Source of the DNA: Mantamonas sphyraenae | Taxonomy: Eukaryota > CRuMs > Mantamonadidae | Assembly: GCA_026936335.1 (NCBI GenBank) | Contig: JAPMXV010000005.1 | Location: 62,001-126,000, forward strand | Length of the DNA stretch: 64,000 bases | Reading direction: 5' to 3' | Part shown: positions 1-12,163 of the stretch, piece after piece | Position numbering within the stretch: the first letter of the stretch is position 1 | Layout: every line of letters starts with the position of its first letter | Position numbers and translations under genes: made by a program | The notes under the pieces: model-generated | The model's database searches: none | The model's input: only the letters and a program-made list of their open reading frames with translations | Told to the model about the DNA's origin: nothing

Positions 1-3000
1 CAATTGACGACACGAAGCGTCAGAGCCTGCTCCAGGTCGCCTCCGCACAACTCTGGTACGTTCAGTCGCAGCGGCGCACACACGGGGTCTGCCGTATCCG
101 TCACAACCTCTGTGCTGCTCATGCGCTCCAGTTGGCCCATGAGCATGGCCCACACCTCGACACACGAGTTCACGGATGAGGGGAGATCTCGCACCGCAAA
201 CTCGACCTCGATTTCGCCGAAGCGCACGCGGTCACGCACACGCAGCAGATCCTCCAGTTCCCTGCGTTCCGTTTCTTTCAGATGGTGGTGTTTCCCCTTG
301 TCGTGGAGCTCGCGCCTGATGTACTCCTCCTGAACAAGCACAGGCGTGTGGACAAACGCACGCACAACGCCCAGAGTGCCCGAGTTGACATATTTGCCCT
401 TCTTGTCCTTGGCCTTCAGATCCGCGTTGATCAGCGGGAAGCGTGCATTAGTGGACAGCAGCTGTGACAGCGTCACTTCGCAGCGACCAATCTCGTCGTC
501 GGCCGTGTTGCGGTCCCAGTCAAAGCAGCGCACCAACAACGCCTTTTCCATGTCGCCTCCACACGCTTTGTGCAGGTCCAGCGCAAACGTAGCAAACACA
601 GGGTTCAGGTTGGCCTTGACGACCTCCGTGCGGTGCAACTCCGTCCCGTCTGCGTCGCTGATGATCAGGTACGGATCAGAAGACATCAGATCACGCTTGT
701 CCAAGGCCTCGCCGCGTAGTTGGATCACAAGCGAGCCAAGAACGTGGCCATCGGAGTCCACCAGAGCAGTCTGACCACTCATGGCCACATGGGACGCCTC
801 GTGCGACAGTCCTCGATATTGCTGTGCAAGCAACTCGCCGGCAGAAAGTTCGCGACCTGACGAAGACATCGCACGTGCTGCGTGGGAGGAACGGTGAGGA
901 CGGCCTGGCGATCCGCGTCGGCTGCCGCTGCTACGCACTGAACTGGACGAGCCGCGTCGAGCGTCGCCGTGCTCCAACGCATGCGCACGGCCATGGTCGA
1001 CACTGTGACTGCGCTGCACGCGTGCATTGATACACTGGACCAACCCAGAGTTGGTGTACTTGGCCTCGCTTGCGCGCTCGGGGCGAATCAGTTCCATCTG
1101 CACTCCGTCCAGCAGCAGCAAATCCTCAAGCGTGGTGAAACACTGGCCCACCAGTGTCTTGTCGTTGTGCCAACACTCCAGCTTGATCGTCATTTCTGGG
1201 TTGCACTGACACAGCTCGTCAAAGGTGCACTTGATCGGTTCCCACTCTGGGTTGTTGTCGCTCTTGATGGTGTTTGTGCGCACCACCTCCACGTATCGGT
1301 CGCGGGCCTCAAACGCCAGCAGACGCAAGTGGCTACTGTTCTCGCCCATCATGCCCATCTTTTCCAGTCGGATGCCGCAGAAGCTCAGTTCGACAATGTC
1401 GCCCGGATTCTCGGGCAAAGGCACCGCCTTGGATTCGGAGATCACCTGTGTGTTCACCTGCGGCGCAACCTCGGCCACATCCACATTCTGCTTGGCTGCT
1501 ACAACGGCTTGCTGTTCACCCACCTCGATGGCACAGTGCAACATCTGCAGGCGCGTGAGAACAAGTCCCTTTTTCGGGTCGTACATGGGCAGGTGGGCGC
1601 CCTTTTGGTGCTGAACCAGCAGTTTGGACACGTCTGTTTCGTGTTCAGCGTACACCTTCTTCTTGTCGTACAGACGCAGCAGGATCGGGTGCTTGATGTT
1701 GTAGTTGCACAGGCGCTCGACGTCCACCTCCATCGTCGGATAGATGGTCCGCATGCCTGCAATGAGCTCGCCTGTGTCGCAGACTTCCTCATACCCTGAT
1801 GTGGTGGACGACAGCAGCACGACGCGCGTGGAACGCTTCTTGTCCATGTTTGACTCCAGCTGCAGTTTGAGCACGTTGCCCGGGTGCAACTTTACGTCCT
1901 GCGCCTCCAGAATGAGGTCTCCCGACGAGTCCACCTTGGGCAGGTCGTGTCCGGGAACGCTGGACGTGGACGAACGCCCAGAATGGGGGCGGTTTGCGTG
2001 CGAGGCGCTGCTGCTCGTTTTCTCCTCATGCACAGGGGTGGCAGAAATGACCTGCAAGAGGCCGCTGTGTTCGTACTTGTCTCCCTTCTTGGCCTTCTTC
2101 TTCTGGTTGATCAGCTGGAATTCCGGGGTGGTGTCGAGCATCTGCAACACGGTGGCCTGGCAGCGTCCGATCTCCTCATCCTTGGCAATGCTGTTTTGGT
2201 CGTACACCACCACGCGGAACGGTTGCTGCAGATCGTTTGTGTTGAGCTGCTTCATGCTGATGGTGAAGGGTTTCCACACGGGATTCACCGTCTTGTCAAT
2301 GATCTCCGAGGTGTACATCTTTTCCCAGCGGCCAGCATGCATGGCCTCAATGACAAAGTAACAATCCGAGGTGTTTGAGGATGTGTCCAAGCCGTCCAGG
2401 GACTTGCCACGCAATTCGAGCTCCAGCGAACCTGTGCGTAGCTGCTCGCGATCGACCACGCCGGCGGCGGTCACCAGAGTGTGTTGGTTCTGCGCATGTG
2501 CGTGTGTGCTGCCTCGGTGAGATGGACCCGCATGTGTGTTGGAGCCAGTCTTGGACGAGGTTTGCTGCAGCTCCTTGCTGGCCTTCAGCTTGGGTTCGAC
2601 GCGGACAAGCGTCAGCTGGCCGCGTGCGGTGTCGCGCAGCTTCTTCTTGGTCGACTGCTTCTCGAGCAAGGTAAATGTGGCTGCGTCTTGCAGCAGTTGA
2701 CGGAGTGTCACCTGTGAATGTGCACGGTGGGAGGGCGGGTGTGCCAGGGAGAGGGGGCAAACAGGCGTCAGCGGCGAGGTGCGCGCGGTGCAACGGATTT
2801 CTGGTGTTGGGCGGGCTCGGCCTCAGTGGCGAGCAGGACATGCACACTCACCATGCATTCGCCAATGTAGTCGTCTTTGGTGCCCTTGTCCCAGTCGAAT
2901 GCCTCGATGAGAAAGGGCACGTCGGGGTCGCCATCTGGGCACAATTCAGGCACGTTGAGCTGAAACGGAGGCCACGTCGGGTTCAGATCCTTCATCACAG

Positions 3001-3311
3001 GGTCTGTTTGGAACACTATTTTGCTCTTGACCTCGTTGCTGTTCTTGCTGGCCGCGTACACAATGAGGTATCCGTCGCATTTGCCGAGCGTGTCCATCTT
3101 GGGCAGGCCAGTCGCGCGGAACTGGACAACCAGGCCGCCCGCAAGCACATCCCTGTCGGACACGCCCGGAAGCAGCGCTTCTTCCTGGGCCGAGCGGCCA
3201 CTGTGGCGCCGCGAATCGCGTCGAGACTGTGGTGATACGTGTGAGCAGGGTGGTGGATGGTGAAGTGAAGGGAGAGTGTGTGCGGGAAGGCCACCATCGC
3301 AAACGCACCAT
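1..3311 (-). CDS. Tandem C2-domain, copine-like protein (3' end cut by window edge)
   Basis: At least six C2-type segments follow one another, at about nt 3120-2850, 2430-2100, 1940-1580, 1400-1100, 750-460 and 210-1. Several have the copine form, for example NLNPVF, DEIGRCEVTL and DNNPEWEPIKCTF, so calcium-dependent phospholipid binding in the cytosol or at membranes is the likely role. A copine vWA domain, if present, would lie beyond the left edge. Proposed exons on the minus strand are 3309-3311 (ATG only, donor GTGCGT), 2852-3226 and <1-2711. The second intron (2712-2851, GTGAGT...CACAG) is secure; the three-base first exon is only the best phase-0 fit. A low-complexity Ser/Arg linker sits at about nt 1020-790. 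The gene is head-to-head with the RasGAP-like gene. Family call is strong; the N-terminus is weak. Confidence 0.75.
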
Positions 3312-3346
3312 CGTCGTGAAGTTGTGTTGGACAGGGCTTCGCAACC
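3312..3346. promoter_or_regulatory. Very short divergent intergenic region
   Basis: Only about 35 bp separate the proposed start codons of the C2 gene (minus) and the RasGAP-like gene (plus). Core promoter elements for at least one gene must therefore lie inside the first exon or intron of the other. No TATA-like element is evident. Confidence 0.35.
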
Positions 3347-6300
3347 ATGGACAAGGTGCAAGCATTGGAAAATGAGATTGAAGAGGTGATGCACAGCGTA
3401 GCGGATATCCACCCTGCACCTGAGGCGAGCAACGTCGTCTTGGAGGCAGGCTTTGGCGGCTTGGACGCCGACAGCAGTGGTTTGGCCACATCTACGTCCT
3501 ATGAGACAGCTTTGGAGGACCTGGTGCTGGTGTTGGATATCAAGGAGGTTGAAAAGACCATCGAGAAGCTAAAGTCGAGCAACGCGGAGTTGCTGGAGGA
3601 GGATCCGGAACTGCTGGACGAGGACTTCCGTTTGGCCGTGGAAGAGAACTTGGAGGTGATTGCACGCAGAGAGGCACAGCTCCAGGAGATGCGGGCACAA
3701 CTGGAGGAATTGCAACAGGGCCGAGGGCCAGGCCACTACGCAGGTGTGGAAGAAGTCGAGGAAGAAACGGAAAGGCCAGAGGACGGTGTGGGTGAAGATG
3801 GAGGCATGTGGATGTAGTGCAGAGTTTATAGATGGACCAATTGGAGACTCGTCGCTTGGTGTCTTGTTGCAGCTGTTGCTGGAGCGCCCCAAGGCAGGCA
3901 ACAAAAGCACAGAATCGAGAGAATCCAACCCCACATGCAGGTTGCACACGTCCAGCTCAACCTGCGCACGGGCAAACTGGTATCACTGGGCACCATTGAC
4001 GTCGACAAGGCGGAGGAGGTGCCTGTGGTGTCCGAGGCGCCCCCAGACTGGAAGCTGAAGCAACAGATTGCAGATCTGCGCTGGGAGCAGACGCAAGAAG
4101 CAGCCTCTCAGGACACGCCGGGCAGCCGACTGTATCCATCGGGCAGCAGTGACGACGTGGAAGACAGCAGCACCAAGGGACCGGCGGTACGCAAGAACAA
4201 GGCGAGTCGGCAGCGAGAGGAAGCGGCACGCGCCAAGAGAGCCGAGGCACGGGCGCAGGAAGAGGAAGAGAGGCGCATGAAGGAGCTGGAGGCAGCAGAA
4301 AGACGTGCAGAGGCACGTCTGCGCAAGCAAGAGGCAACGGAGCGTGATGAAAGGCGGCGAGAGGCAGCCAAACGTAGGGCGGAGGAGAAGCAGGCACGGG
4401 CGGAGGCGAAGGAACGCGCTGAGCGCGAGAGGGAGCAGCGAGCACGCGATGAGGCGGCAGCGAAGAAGGCACGTCTTGAGAAGCGCATGGAGGAGCAGCG
4501 ACAAGCAGCAGAGGCTCGCAAAACAGCGTCGAGGGCAGGCAAGAGGGCGGGCGGAGAAACGGCCGCCAACTCTACCCAGAGCGCTGCACGCGACCGAAAG
4601 GCTCAAGGTGACGAGAGGACGTCGCAAAAGGGAGGCATGCAGCAGGAAGGCAAGGATGGAGGCGATCAAGACTCGTTCTTGGACGACCTGATGGATCTGG
4701 GGGCCAGCTCGCGACGGGGCAAGGACAGAGGGCTTGCACGCAAGGGCGCTGTGAAGAAGCAAGAGCAGGAGGAGGAAGAATCGGAGGAGGAAAGCGACAA
4801 AGAGCAGCAGTTGAGTGCGTTGGAGCAACTTGCGTCGATGCACATGGAGAGCACGGCCGAGGACGAGCCGGTGGAGATGACGGAAGAGGCAAAGAAGATG
4901 GTTGCCAAGCTGCTGGACGATGGCGAGGAGCTGGAGGCCGACAAAGAGCACACCATGCTGACTCTGGAAGAGCTTGCTGCGGACATCCACGCCGATGACA
5001 GCTTCCACAGCGATGTGGCCGTGCACACACAGGTGGATTCTGGTACGACGGCGCCGATGCAGTCGCCGCGCGTGGTGGAGCAGGCTCCGCAGGTGGTCGT
5101 TGTCGGAGATGCGTCTCCGGGCACACAGGCATCCGTGGCACGCGTGGAGAGCGAGGACGACTCTGGAGCGTCGACCACGGGCGTGCTGGCCGTGCGCAGC
5201 GATCGCAGCGGCACAGCAGACTCGGGCGGGAGCATGGGTGCACAAGGATACCAACCGCTGTACTCAGCGGATCCATTTGCAGAGTTTGAGCACTTTCTGG
5301 CCGAGGCAAACGTGGAAGAGCACAGCATGGAGCTGCGCGAGATCCTGACGTCGCCTGACTTTGAAGTGATGACGCTGGTGTGCTTGGAGATGGAGCGCAC
5401 ATACCAAAGTGTGCTCGTGCACCGGCCGAGCGCATGCCTGGCGACAATGGATGGTGCTGGCTTGGGCGGGGACGGAAAGGGCGGCAGCAGCGGCAGCAGC
5501 AGCAGCAGTGGTAGCAGCAGCAGCAGCAAGGCGCTGAAGCTGCACAACACAGACACACACATGCGAGCAGACGCCAAACAACTGTGCGAAAGCATTGCTG
5601 CGTTGCGAAGCCCGTCGTCCATGGACAAGGAGCTGCAAAAGTCCTTGGACCCGATTCTGCAGCTGTTTGGCAGCGTGGATCTGCAGTGGGATTTCGTGGC
5701 GTCGCTGCTTCGGCGTAGGCTGCTGGAATTCGACGCGTCGTTTGCCTTTGTGTCGCAGCTGGGCAACATGCTTGCCACGCGCATGTTTGCGCTGATGTGC
5801 CGTCAGGACGAGGGAGTGCGAGCGTGGCTGGCCGTTGTGTTGGCCCCGCTCAAGACGCACGTGTATAGTGTGGACACTCTGCTGGAGGTGGATGGCAAAA
5901 AGATCAAGAAAAAGGTGGCCACGGCCAACCGGCGCAAAATCAACGTGGTGCTGGAGGCGTGTGTGGAAAAGCTGCTCAACTCTGTCGGCAGTATGGACGA
6001 GGGTCTGCGGCGCTTTGCCACACATGTGATCAACGACACGTTCAAACGCTCCGTGAGCGTGCGTTATCCCACCCTGTGGAAGCTGTTCTTCGACCACGTG
6101 CTGGTGCCAGCCATTGTGGACCCGGTTGGATACGGCTTGCTGGAGAGCAAGCCAAGCGCCAACATCCAGGGCACGCTGGACATCATGGCCACGGTCATGT
6201 TTGCCTTTGCCAACGACGTGCGCTTCGAGGAAAATGAGCCCATGTACAGCCTGGCGCTTGATCTGGACCACTTCCGTCTTTCGCTGCCGCCTTTCTTTGA

Positions 6301-7504
6301 CCGCATTTATCTGGGAGGAGAGTTGGAGGACCCTGTGCACGACGTGAGCATGCCTCTGGACGAGGCCAGCAGTGAGGCGTGTGTGCGGCTGTACACGCAG
6401 CTGAAGAAGGGCTGGCCAAAGATGAGCGCACACCTTCGCAAAGGCCGCAAGTTTGTGAGCACGCAGGACATGGCGACTGCGCACACCACGATGGCACCCG
6501 ATCTTTTCGACCGCTTCCACATGGCCATGCACAAGATCAGCACCAACGTGGACGTGAATGCGCAGCAACGCGTCGTGGAGCAGATTTTGTTGCAGCCGGA
6601 CCTGTCGATTGTGAGTGTGCTGTGCAGCGTGAATCAGGTTGAGGAGCGCAACCACACGATTGCGTCGTCGCTGATCCAGTTGTTTGACAGCGAGCGGATG
6701 CTGATGCATCTTGTGCGCGGATTGAGTGTGGCGACCATTGTGCAAGCGCCGGAGGTGAAAGACTTGTTCATGGGCAACTCTGTGGTGGACTGTCTCATGT
6801 CTTCGCTGGTGTACCAGCTGGCCAAGGGCTATCTGCGGGAGACGCTGCGGTACGAGGCAGAAAAGCTGCTGCAGGAAAAGAACAAGAAGATGTACGTGAA
6901 CATCCAGAGCAGGGAGGCACGCACTGCAAAAGCAAACAAGAGTGGGCGCGATAGGCTGTTGCACCTCGGCGAGCGGCTGCTTGGAGTGCTGCTGGGCTCG
7001 CTGGACCGTGTGCCGCACCTGGTGCGTGAGATCTTTGCACACATTGTGCACGTTGTGCAGATGCGGCAGGGTGCGACGCAAGAGGACGGCATGACTGTGT
7101 TGATCAACTTTTTCTTTTACCGACTGGTTCTGCCAGCGTTCTCGGAACCGTGGGTGTACGAGATTGTCACGCCCGACCCGGGGTTCTCCGGCAAGAAGGG
7201 GATCACACAGGAGCAAGTGGAGGTGTGCAAGCCGCGCATTAGTCAAATGATTACCCTGTTGACGTACGTGGTGAGCAACCATTCGTCGAAGCACGAGCAC
7301 ATGGCGCCCGTAAACGACCTTGTGCGGCATTTCCACCCGCAGGTGCTGCGTTTCCTGAAGAACATGGCGCGATACCCGATGTATTCGGGCGCGCTGGAGG
7401 ACAGCGAGGTGTTGTTTGACATGACCTCGCGATCGGAGATCCTCGGTTTCTTGATTCCCATCCTGGCGGACAACTTTGCGCTGATGCAGGAGGAGTTTTC
7501 GTAG
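3347..7504 (+). CDS. Tandem RasGAP-like domain protein with coiled-coil N-terminus
   Basis: Proposed exons 3347-3791 and 3873-7504 (81 nt intron, GTGAAG...TTGCAG, phase 1) give 1358 aa. The N-terminal half is acidic, then a long R/E/K/A coiled coil (nt 4200-4520), then Ser- and Asp/Glu-rich linkers. Two RasGAP-like folds follow. The first, at about nt 5650-6310, has VPAIVDPVGYGLL and a helix ending in NDVRFEENEP, like the RasGAP LxxPAIxxP and NGVEFGxKEP blocks. The second, at about nt 6640-7480, has DLFMGNS and FFFYRLVLPAF. The arginine finger is not seen in either: the LFRxxS position reads LFMGNS in copy 2 and has no Arg in copy 1. Copy 1 also lacks the FLR arginine (LFFDHVLVPA). IQGAP-like, non-catalytic GTPase binding is the inference. 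Exon 1 could be spliced slightly differently. Confidence 0.72.
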
Positions 7505-7595
7505 CGAGAGGGCTCCTGCACTGTGGACATAAAGATGCGCTATTCTGTGTTCACTGTTCATTGTTCATTCAGCAATGCTGTCAATGCAAATGCAG

Positions 7596-8411
7596 TCAAT
7601 CAAGGTCTGGAGGCGGGACGGCAACGCTCGCAACTCGCCAGTCCTTGCGACGCTCAAATTCGTCCTCAATGCGCGCGGCGACAGCCTGCAGATGGGAATT
7701 GATGTCGTCTGCATTGTCGGTGCCGTCGGATTTGACTGAGCTGGAGCCTGAAGGGCTGACAAAGGCCAGACCGGAACGGCCGTCGTTGTCGCCTTGGCCC
7801 AAGCGCACGAGACGCTCAAACCAGAACGAGGACTCTTCGTAGAGCATGGGTGCGTTGTCTAAAGTGTCGATGACCTTTTGCACGCCGGCTGTGTCGTTGG
7901 CATCGCACTTGAGGGGCTCGGTGTCGGGTACGTGTGGACGAAGACCGTCAAAGCGGACCTCGACAAGGACGCGCACTGTGTTGTCGGGCATCATGGGCAC
8001 GGTGTTCAGGTAAGCGTCCATGATGCGTGGCTGGTCGAGTTGCATGCGCTTTGTGGCGTGCTCGAAAAAGACATCGAGGCCTTGCTCCTCGTATTCGGTG
8101 ATGACGGCGGACAGGTGGTCAAACATCCACTCTGTGGTCATGCGCTTGAGCAGGGGCAGGTTTCCATGGGCCCAGGTGTCCAGTAAGGTGCGTGAAGCGT
8201 GCAAGCAGGCCTGTTCAAAGGCCACCTGATCGTACTCGGGGTCTTCGCGCTGCAACACAAACGACTGGGCAAGCCACACACGGATGGGCGCAGTCATCTT
8301 GGCAAACAAGCCCTGGCTGCCCGTTTGAGGATCATAGAGGGGGCCAGCACTTGTGTGAAGGGAGCGAACGCGCTGCAAAGCAGCCGTGGTTCGTTTCCGT
8401 CTGGCAAACAT
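7596..8411 (-). CDS. Tim44-like / mitochondrial ribosomal mL45-like protein (tentative)
   Basis: This intronless gene encodes 271 aa and starts MFARRKRTTAALQRVRSLHT, a basic, hydroxylated N-terminus of mitochondrial-presequence type. The body (aa about 40-160) has a helix followed by strands: LLDTWAHGNLPLLKRM, then a segment ending NTVRVLVEVRF. That pattern is reminiscent of the Tim44-like fold used by Tim44, Mba1 and mL45 at the matrix face of the inner membrane. A Ser-rich tail follows. I infer mitochondrial targeting with fair confidence; the family assignment is by eye and weaker. It is convergent with the RasGAP-like gene (91 bp between stops) and divergent from the channel gene (164 bp between starts). 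Confidence 0.5.
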   Translation of the reverse strand: MFARRKRTTAALQRVRSLHTSAGPLYDPQTGSQGLFAKMTAPIRVWLAQSFVLQREDPEYDQVAFEQACLHASRTLLDTWAHGNLPLLKRMTTEWMFDHLSAVITEYEEQGLDVFFEHATKRMQLDQPRIMDAYLNTVPMMPDNTVRVLVEVRFDGLRPHVPDTEPLKCDANDTAGVQKVIDTLDNAPMLYEESSFWFERLVRLGQGDNDGRSGLAFVSPSGSSSVKSDGTDNADDINSHLQAVAARIEDEFERRKDWRVASVAVPPPDLD

Positions 8412-8575
8412 GGTTTGTTTGGGTGGTGCGGGGCAGAGGGGCCCAGACAAGAGTATGGAAGACAATTGGTGGTGGAATCAGGGAGCAAAGGGCTGACCAG
8501 TTGCGCAGAGACACCGTGGAGCGGATTTGAACCACAGAGCGATCGCAGCACCATCGCAACATTCAAAGACCAGGC
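8412..8575. promoter_or_regulatory. Divergent promoter region, Tim44-like / channel gene
   Basis: These 164 bp between two start codons on opposite strands must hold both promoters and 5' UTRs. I see no clear TATA box or repeated motif. Confidence 0.45.
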
Positions 8576-11500
8576 ATGGCGAAGGACGACATTGCACTGG
8601 ACACGTTGCAGGATGGGAAGAAGGTGAACCAGAAGGGCAACGAACCGCTTCTGGCAGGAGAGGGCGTCGGGTCGTCGTCTGGGGCGGGAGCATCGTCGAC
8701 GTCGTCCGGGAAGAGGAACCCGTTTTCGCGCCGGGACAAAGGGAAAGACAAGGCCAGCGAGGAGCAAGCCAACAGCGGCGAGCAGGGAAGTAGCAGTGGA
8801 TCGAGCAGCAGCTCGAGCAGTGGCGGAGGCAAGAAGAGCGGAGGTGGCTTCAAGGGGTTTGTGAACAGCGTGTCGTCGGGCAAGTCTGCAAATGCCGAGG
8901 CAAGCAGCAGCGGCCGCGACGGGAAGGAGGGAGAGAAGAAGCGATCACGCAGGCGAGGACGCGGTGCGGAAGAGGCGGAAGAGGCAGAGGGTGGCTCGTG
9001 GTGGTCTCGTGCCACCAAGGGTCTGCGCAAGAAGGAAACGGCAGACGAGGAGGGAGATGGCGAAGGCGGGTCGAAGAACAAGGCGACCAAGGAGACGTCC
9101 AAGCAGGCATATGTGCTGCCCGACTGGTACCCGAAGCTGCAACTGTTCAAGTTCTACAAGTTGGACACGTATCCTGAGCAGTCGGGCAAAGGAACGTGCA
9201 GGGCGGTGCTGAATGTGCTGTTCTACATCCTGGCGCTCCTTTTCCTGGTGTACGCGTGCTGGGAGTTTGCCATCCAGGCTCCGTCGGGCGAACACGAGCT
9301 GGTGGCATCGAGCAGCCTGTCCTTGGTGGTGAGCCTGCGAGGCCAGTGTGTGAGTGGCGCGTGCCCAGCGTCCACGGCGCAGCTGTACTCGAACTACAGC
9401 GCCGCGGCGTCGCCGAACTGCGGCGCTGGAACGTCCAGCACGTCCCTGTCGTCGCAGGGGGCAGGGGTGTGGAGCTCTGCAGCCAGCTACAGGCTGTGCT
9501 ACACCGAAGGAACAAGCAACGAGGGCGTGGGTCTGGTGATTGACGGCTTTGGCACGGCGCCGGCTGTGTCCTACCGTATGTTTCTGCCACATTTTTCTCT
9601 GTGCCAACGAGGCTGCGCGCGCGGCGAGCTGATCGCAGGGTTGTGACAGGATGGAGAGGCGGCGAGGCACATTCTGACACGCATACTCACATACACACAC
9701 GTATGGACATCTCACAGTGGAGCTGAGCATTGGCAGCAACAAATACCAGATTGCGGTTGCGGCAAACACCGTCAAGACGGTGGTCGTTTCTGCGTTGCAA
9801 ACCGTGACCCTGGGCCACCTTCAGCTGACCGGTGGCACAGAGAACGTGACCGGCACCGTGCAGTACGAGTACTCTGAGCCGAGCGTGACCAACACACGCG
9901 TGCGTGTGAAGCTGGCTCAGTTCGCGGACAAGTTCACGTAAGTTGTAGACTGTGCGTGGCTCTGCGCAGCCTCGCCGTCCTCGTATTCGGGCATGCAAGC
10001 GCGCAGGAGCGACGGGTCACTATGGAGCGGAAGGCTTGTGCAAAGCTTTGTTGCTGCATGTGCAGTGCCAACCGCCGGAAAGAGGGGTGGGGACAAAGAA
10101 GAAGGGGGGAACGGCGGCGGAGGGCTGACATGGAGGGTCTGCGCCCCAACCGCCCTGGCACACACACACACACCAAACACACAGCGAGTACCCCACCAAC
10201 ACTCCCGTGGAGCTTTTGGGTACCCTCGGAGGCGGCCTGTTTATGCTGTTTATGATCCTGATGCCATTTGCGACGCTGTTCCTGTACGTTGCGCCGCGAA
10301 AAGCGCCGCCAATCACACTTCCCGCACCACCACACGCTCTGCACACACACACAAGCGATCAAAGGGCTCACACGGTGGCATTGGGTGACACAGGTACAAG
10401 CAGAGCGACTACGATGACCAGTATGTGCTCAAGTCGTCGCTTCGTCTTCAGAACGCAGGGCTGTCGAGCATCGTGGTGGACTCGTACAGCGACGTGGAGC
10501 GATCTCGTGTGCAACAGCGCATGCTGATGGACTCCAAGGGCCTGACGAACGCTCTGAACAAGGAGGAGAACAGCGACGAGGACGACTCTGCGGACGAGGT
10601 GGACGAAGAGGACCGTGATGAGTTCCGTGTCAAGAGCAACGTGCCGGTGACACCTCTGGGCCGAAGCTTGGCTGCTGTGAACCGTGGACGCGCACAGGTG
10701 CGTAGCTTTGTGGAACAGTTCTGGGTGCAGGCGCTGTACAACGTGCTGATCTTTGTGTTTGTGGTTGGCCTGGGCGTGCTGTTCTTCAACACGGCGCTGT
10801 CGACAAACGAGACAATCCGCGCGGTGCTGATTGTGCTGTTCTTTGTGATCTGCTCCGAGACTGTCCTGCGCGTGTTTGCCGAGGCGCACACGTTCTTCCT
10901 GGACGGGTGGAACATGCTGAACGTGCTGGTGATTGTGCTGTCGGTGGTGATTGCCCCCGTGTTCAGCACATTCTTCTTCCTGCGCTTCATGCGCTTCCTG
11001 CTGAAGCAGACACAGTCTCTGGCTGTGTTCAAGCCGCTGCGCGACATCATCAAGGCTTTGAGTGTGGCGACGCCGCGCGTGCTCGTGTGGGGTGTGCTGC
11101 TGTTTGTGCACGTGTACATGTTTGCTCTGCTGGCCACACAACTGTTTGGCAGTGTAGAGCCGCGCTTCAGCGAGCTGTTTGAAACCATGTACACGCTGTT
11201 CACGCTGCCGTGGATCGGCTCGGAGGCCGCAGCAATCATGACGCACGTCAAGGCGCAGCACGACCAGGGCTGGCTTTTCTTTGTGCTCTACTACGTGGTC
11301 ACCGTGTTTATTGCCTTCAACATGTTTGCGGCGGTGGTTGTGGATGCCATGCTGAGCGTGCGCGAGACCAACGACAACGCAGCTGCGGAAGAGGAGGCGG
11401 AGCGTCGCTTCAAGGAAACTCAGCTGCAGTACCGGGGTCTGCGCGACGATCTGGCTCGCGTGGTGGACAACATCTCCTTCCTGAGCTCATTTATCCGCTC

Positions 11501-12056
11501 GGGCCAGGCTGGCGGCTACGCAGCCAGTGTGGGCGATGCAAGCAGCCGTCACAGCTCCAACATCTCTCACATCGGGTCGACGCTGCACCGTCGCGTGGGA
11601 CGCCCCTCGGTGGCCGGCGCCGTGCAGAAGGCCAAGATTGCAGCCATCTCGGGTTCGTTTGCCAACGACCTGAGCAGCAGCAGCCGCCGCAAGTCGAGCA
11701 TGCGCTCGGACGGCGGCAACGGAGCCATGATTTCCGAAGCAGCCATGGAGGAGGTGCGCAAGGATGTGGCCATCGTGCTGCAGGAGCTGCGTGACCTGAA
11801 GGTGACGTTTGTGGCCGCGGTGATTGGAAAGAACGCAAGCCAATCGTCCACGCGCGAGATGCCCTGCCTGCTTGACGAGGTGCGTCACCTGGACCGCTCC
11901 ATCATGGAGATCAAGGTGCAGAACAACAAGACGGTGGACTCGATGGACGTGGCCACCCGTTCGACCAACGACGTGCTCAAGGAGCTGCGTACGCTGCGCA
12001 GCAAGCTGGCCGAGGTGGAGAGCAAGGTGGGCGGCGGCATGGGCTTTGCACTGTAA
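8576..12056 (+). CDS. Six-TM ion-transport channel with extra N-terminal TM-anchored ectodomain
   Basis: Proposed exons 8576-9575, 9718-9937, 10185-10283 and 10394-12056 join in phase to 993 aa. aa 1-200 are Ser/Gly/Lys-rich and cytosolic. TM1 lies at about aa 210-229 (AVLNVLFYILALLFLVYACW). A Ser/Thr-rich, beta-looking ectodomain of about 190 aa follows, then a second TM at about aa 420-440. An acidic linker leads to a six-TM unit: S1 near aa 555-575, S4 with RFMRFLLK, the S4-S5 stretch LRDIIKALS, a pore helix MYTLFTLPWIG and S6 at about 733-756. The C-terminus (aa about 890-990) is coiled coil. The six-TM part resembles single-domain voltage-gated or CatSper-type cation channels, but the filter region TLPW lacks the usual acidic residue and S4 has few charges. 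The ectodomain is not recognised. Confidence 0.7.
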
Positions 12057-12163
12057 TTGAGAGAGTGAGTGAGGAGTGAGGTGGAAACGACGACGACTTG
12101 TGGAGGAGACGGCGGCCCGCCGTGGCGAGCATAAAAACCCCAACAATCCAACAACTCTCGACG

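Noticed and set aside
5264-7561. 765-codon open frame on the minus strand opposite the RasGAP-like gene
   Set aside because: It mirrors the GC-biased codon pattern of the sense gene, has a His/Gln/Val-rich meaningless composition and shows no domain. The sense strand has clear RasGAP blocks.
12131-12137. ATAAAAA as a TATA box for the cathepsin gene
   Set aside because: It lies only 27 nt upstream of the ATG, leaving almost no 5' UTR, and no other gene in the window shows a similar element; noted in the gene entry but not called as a promoter.
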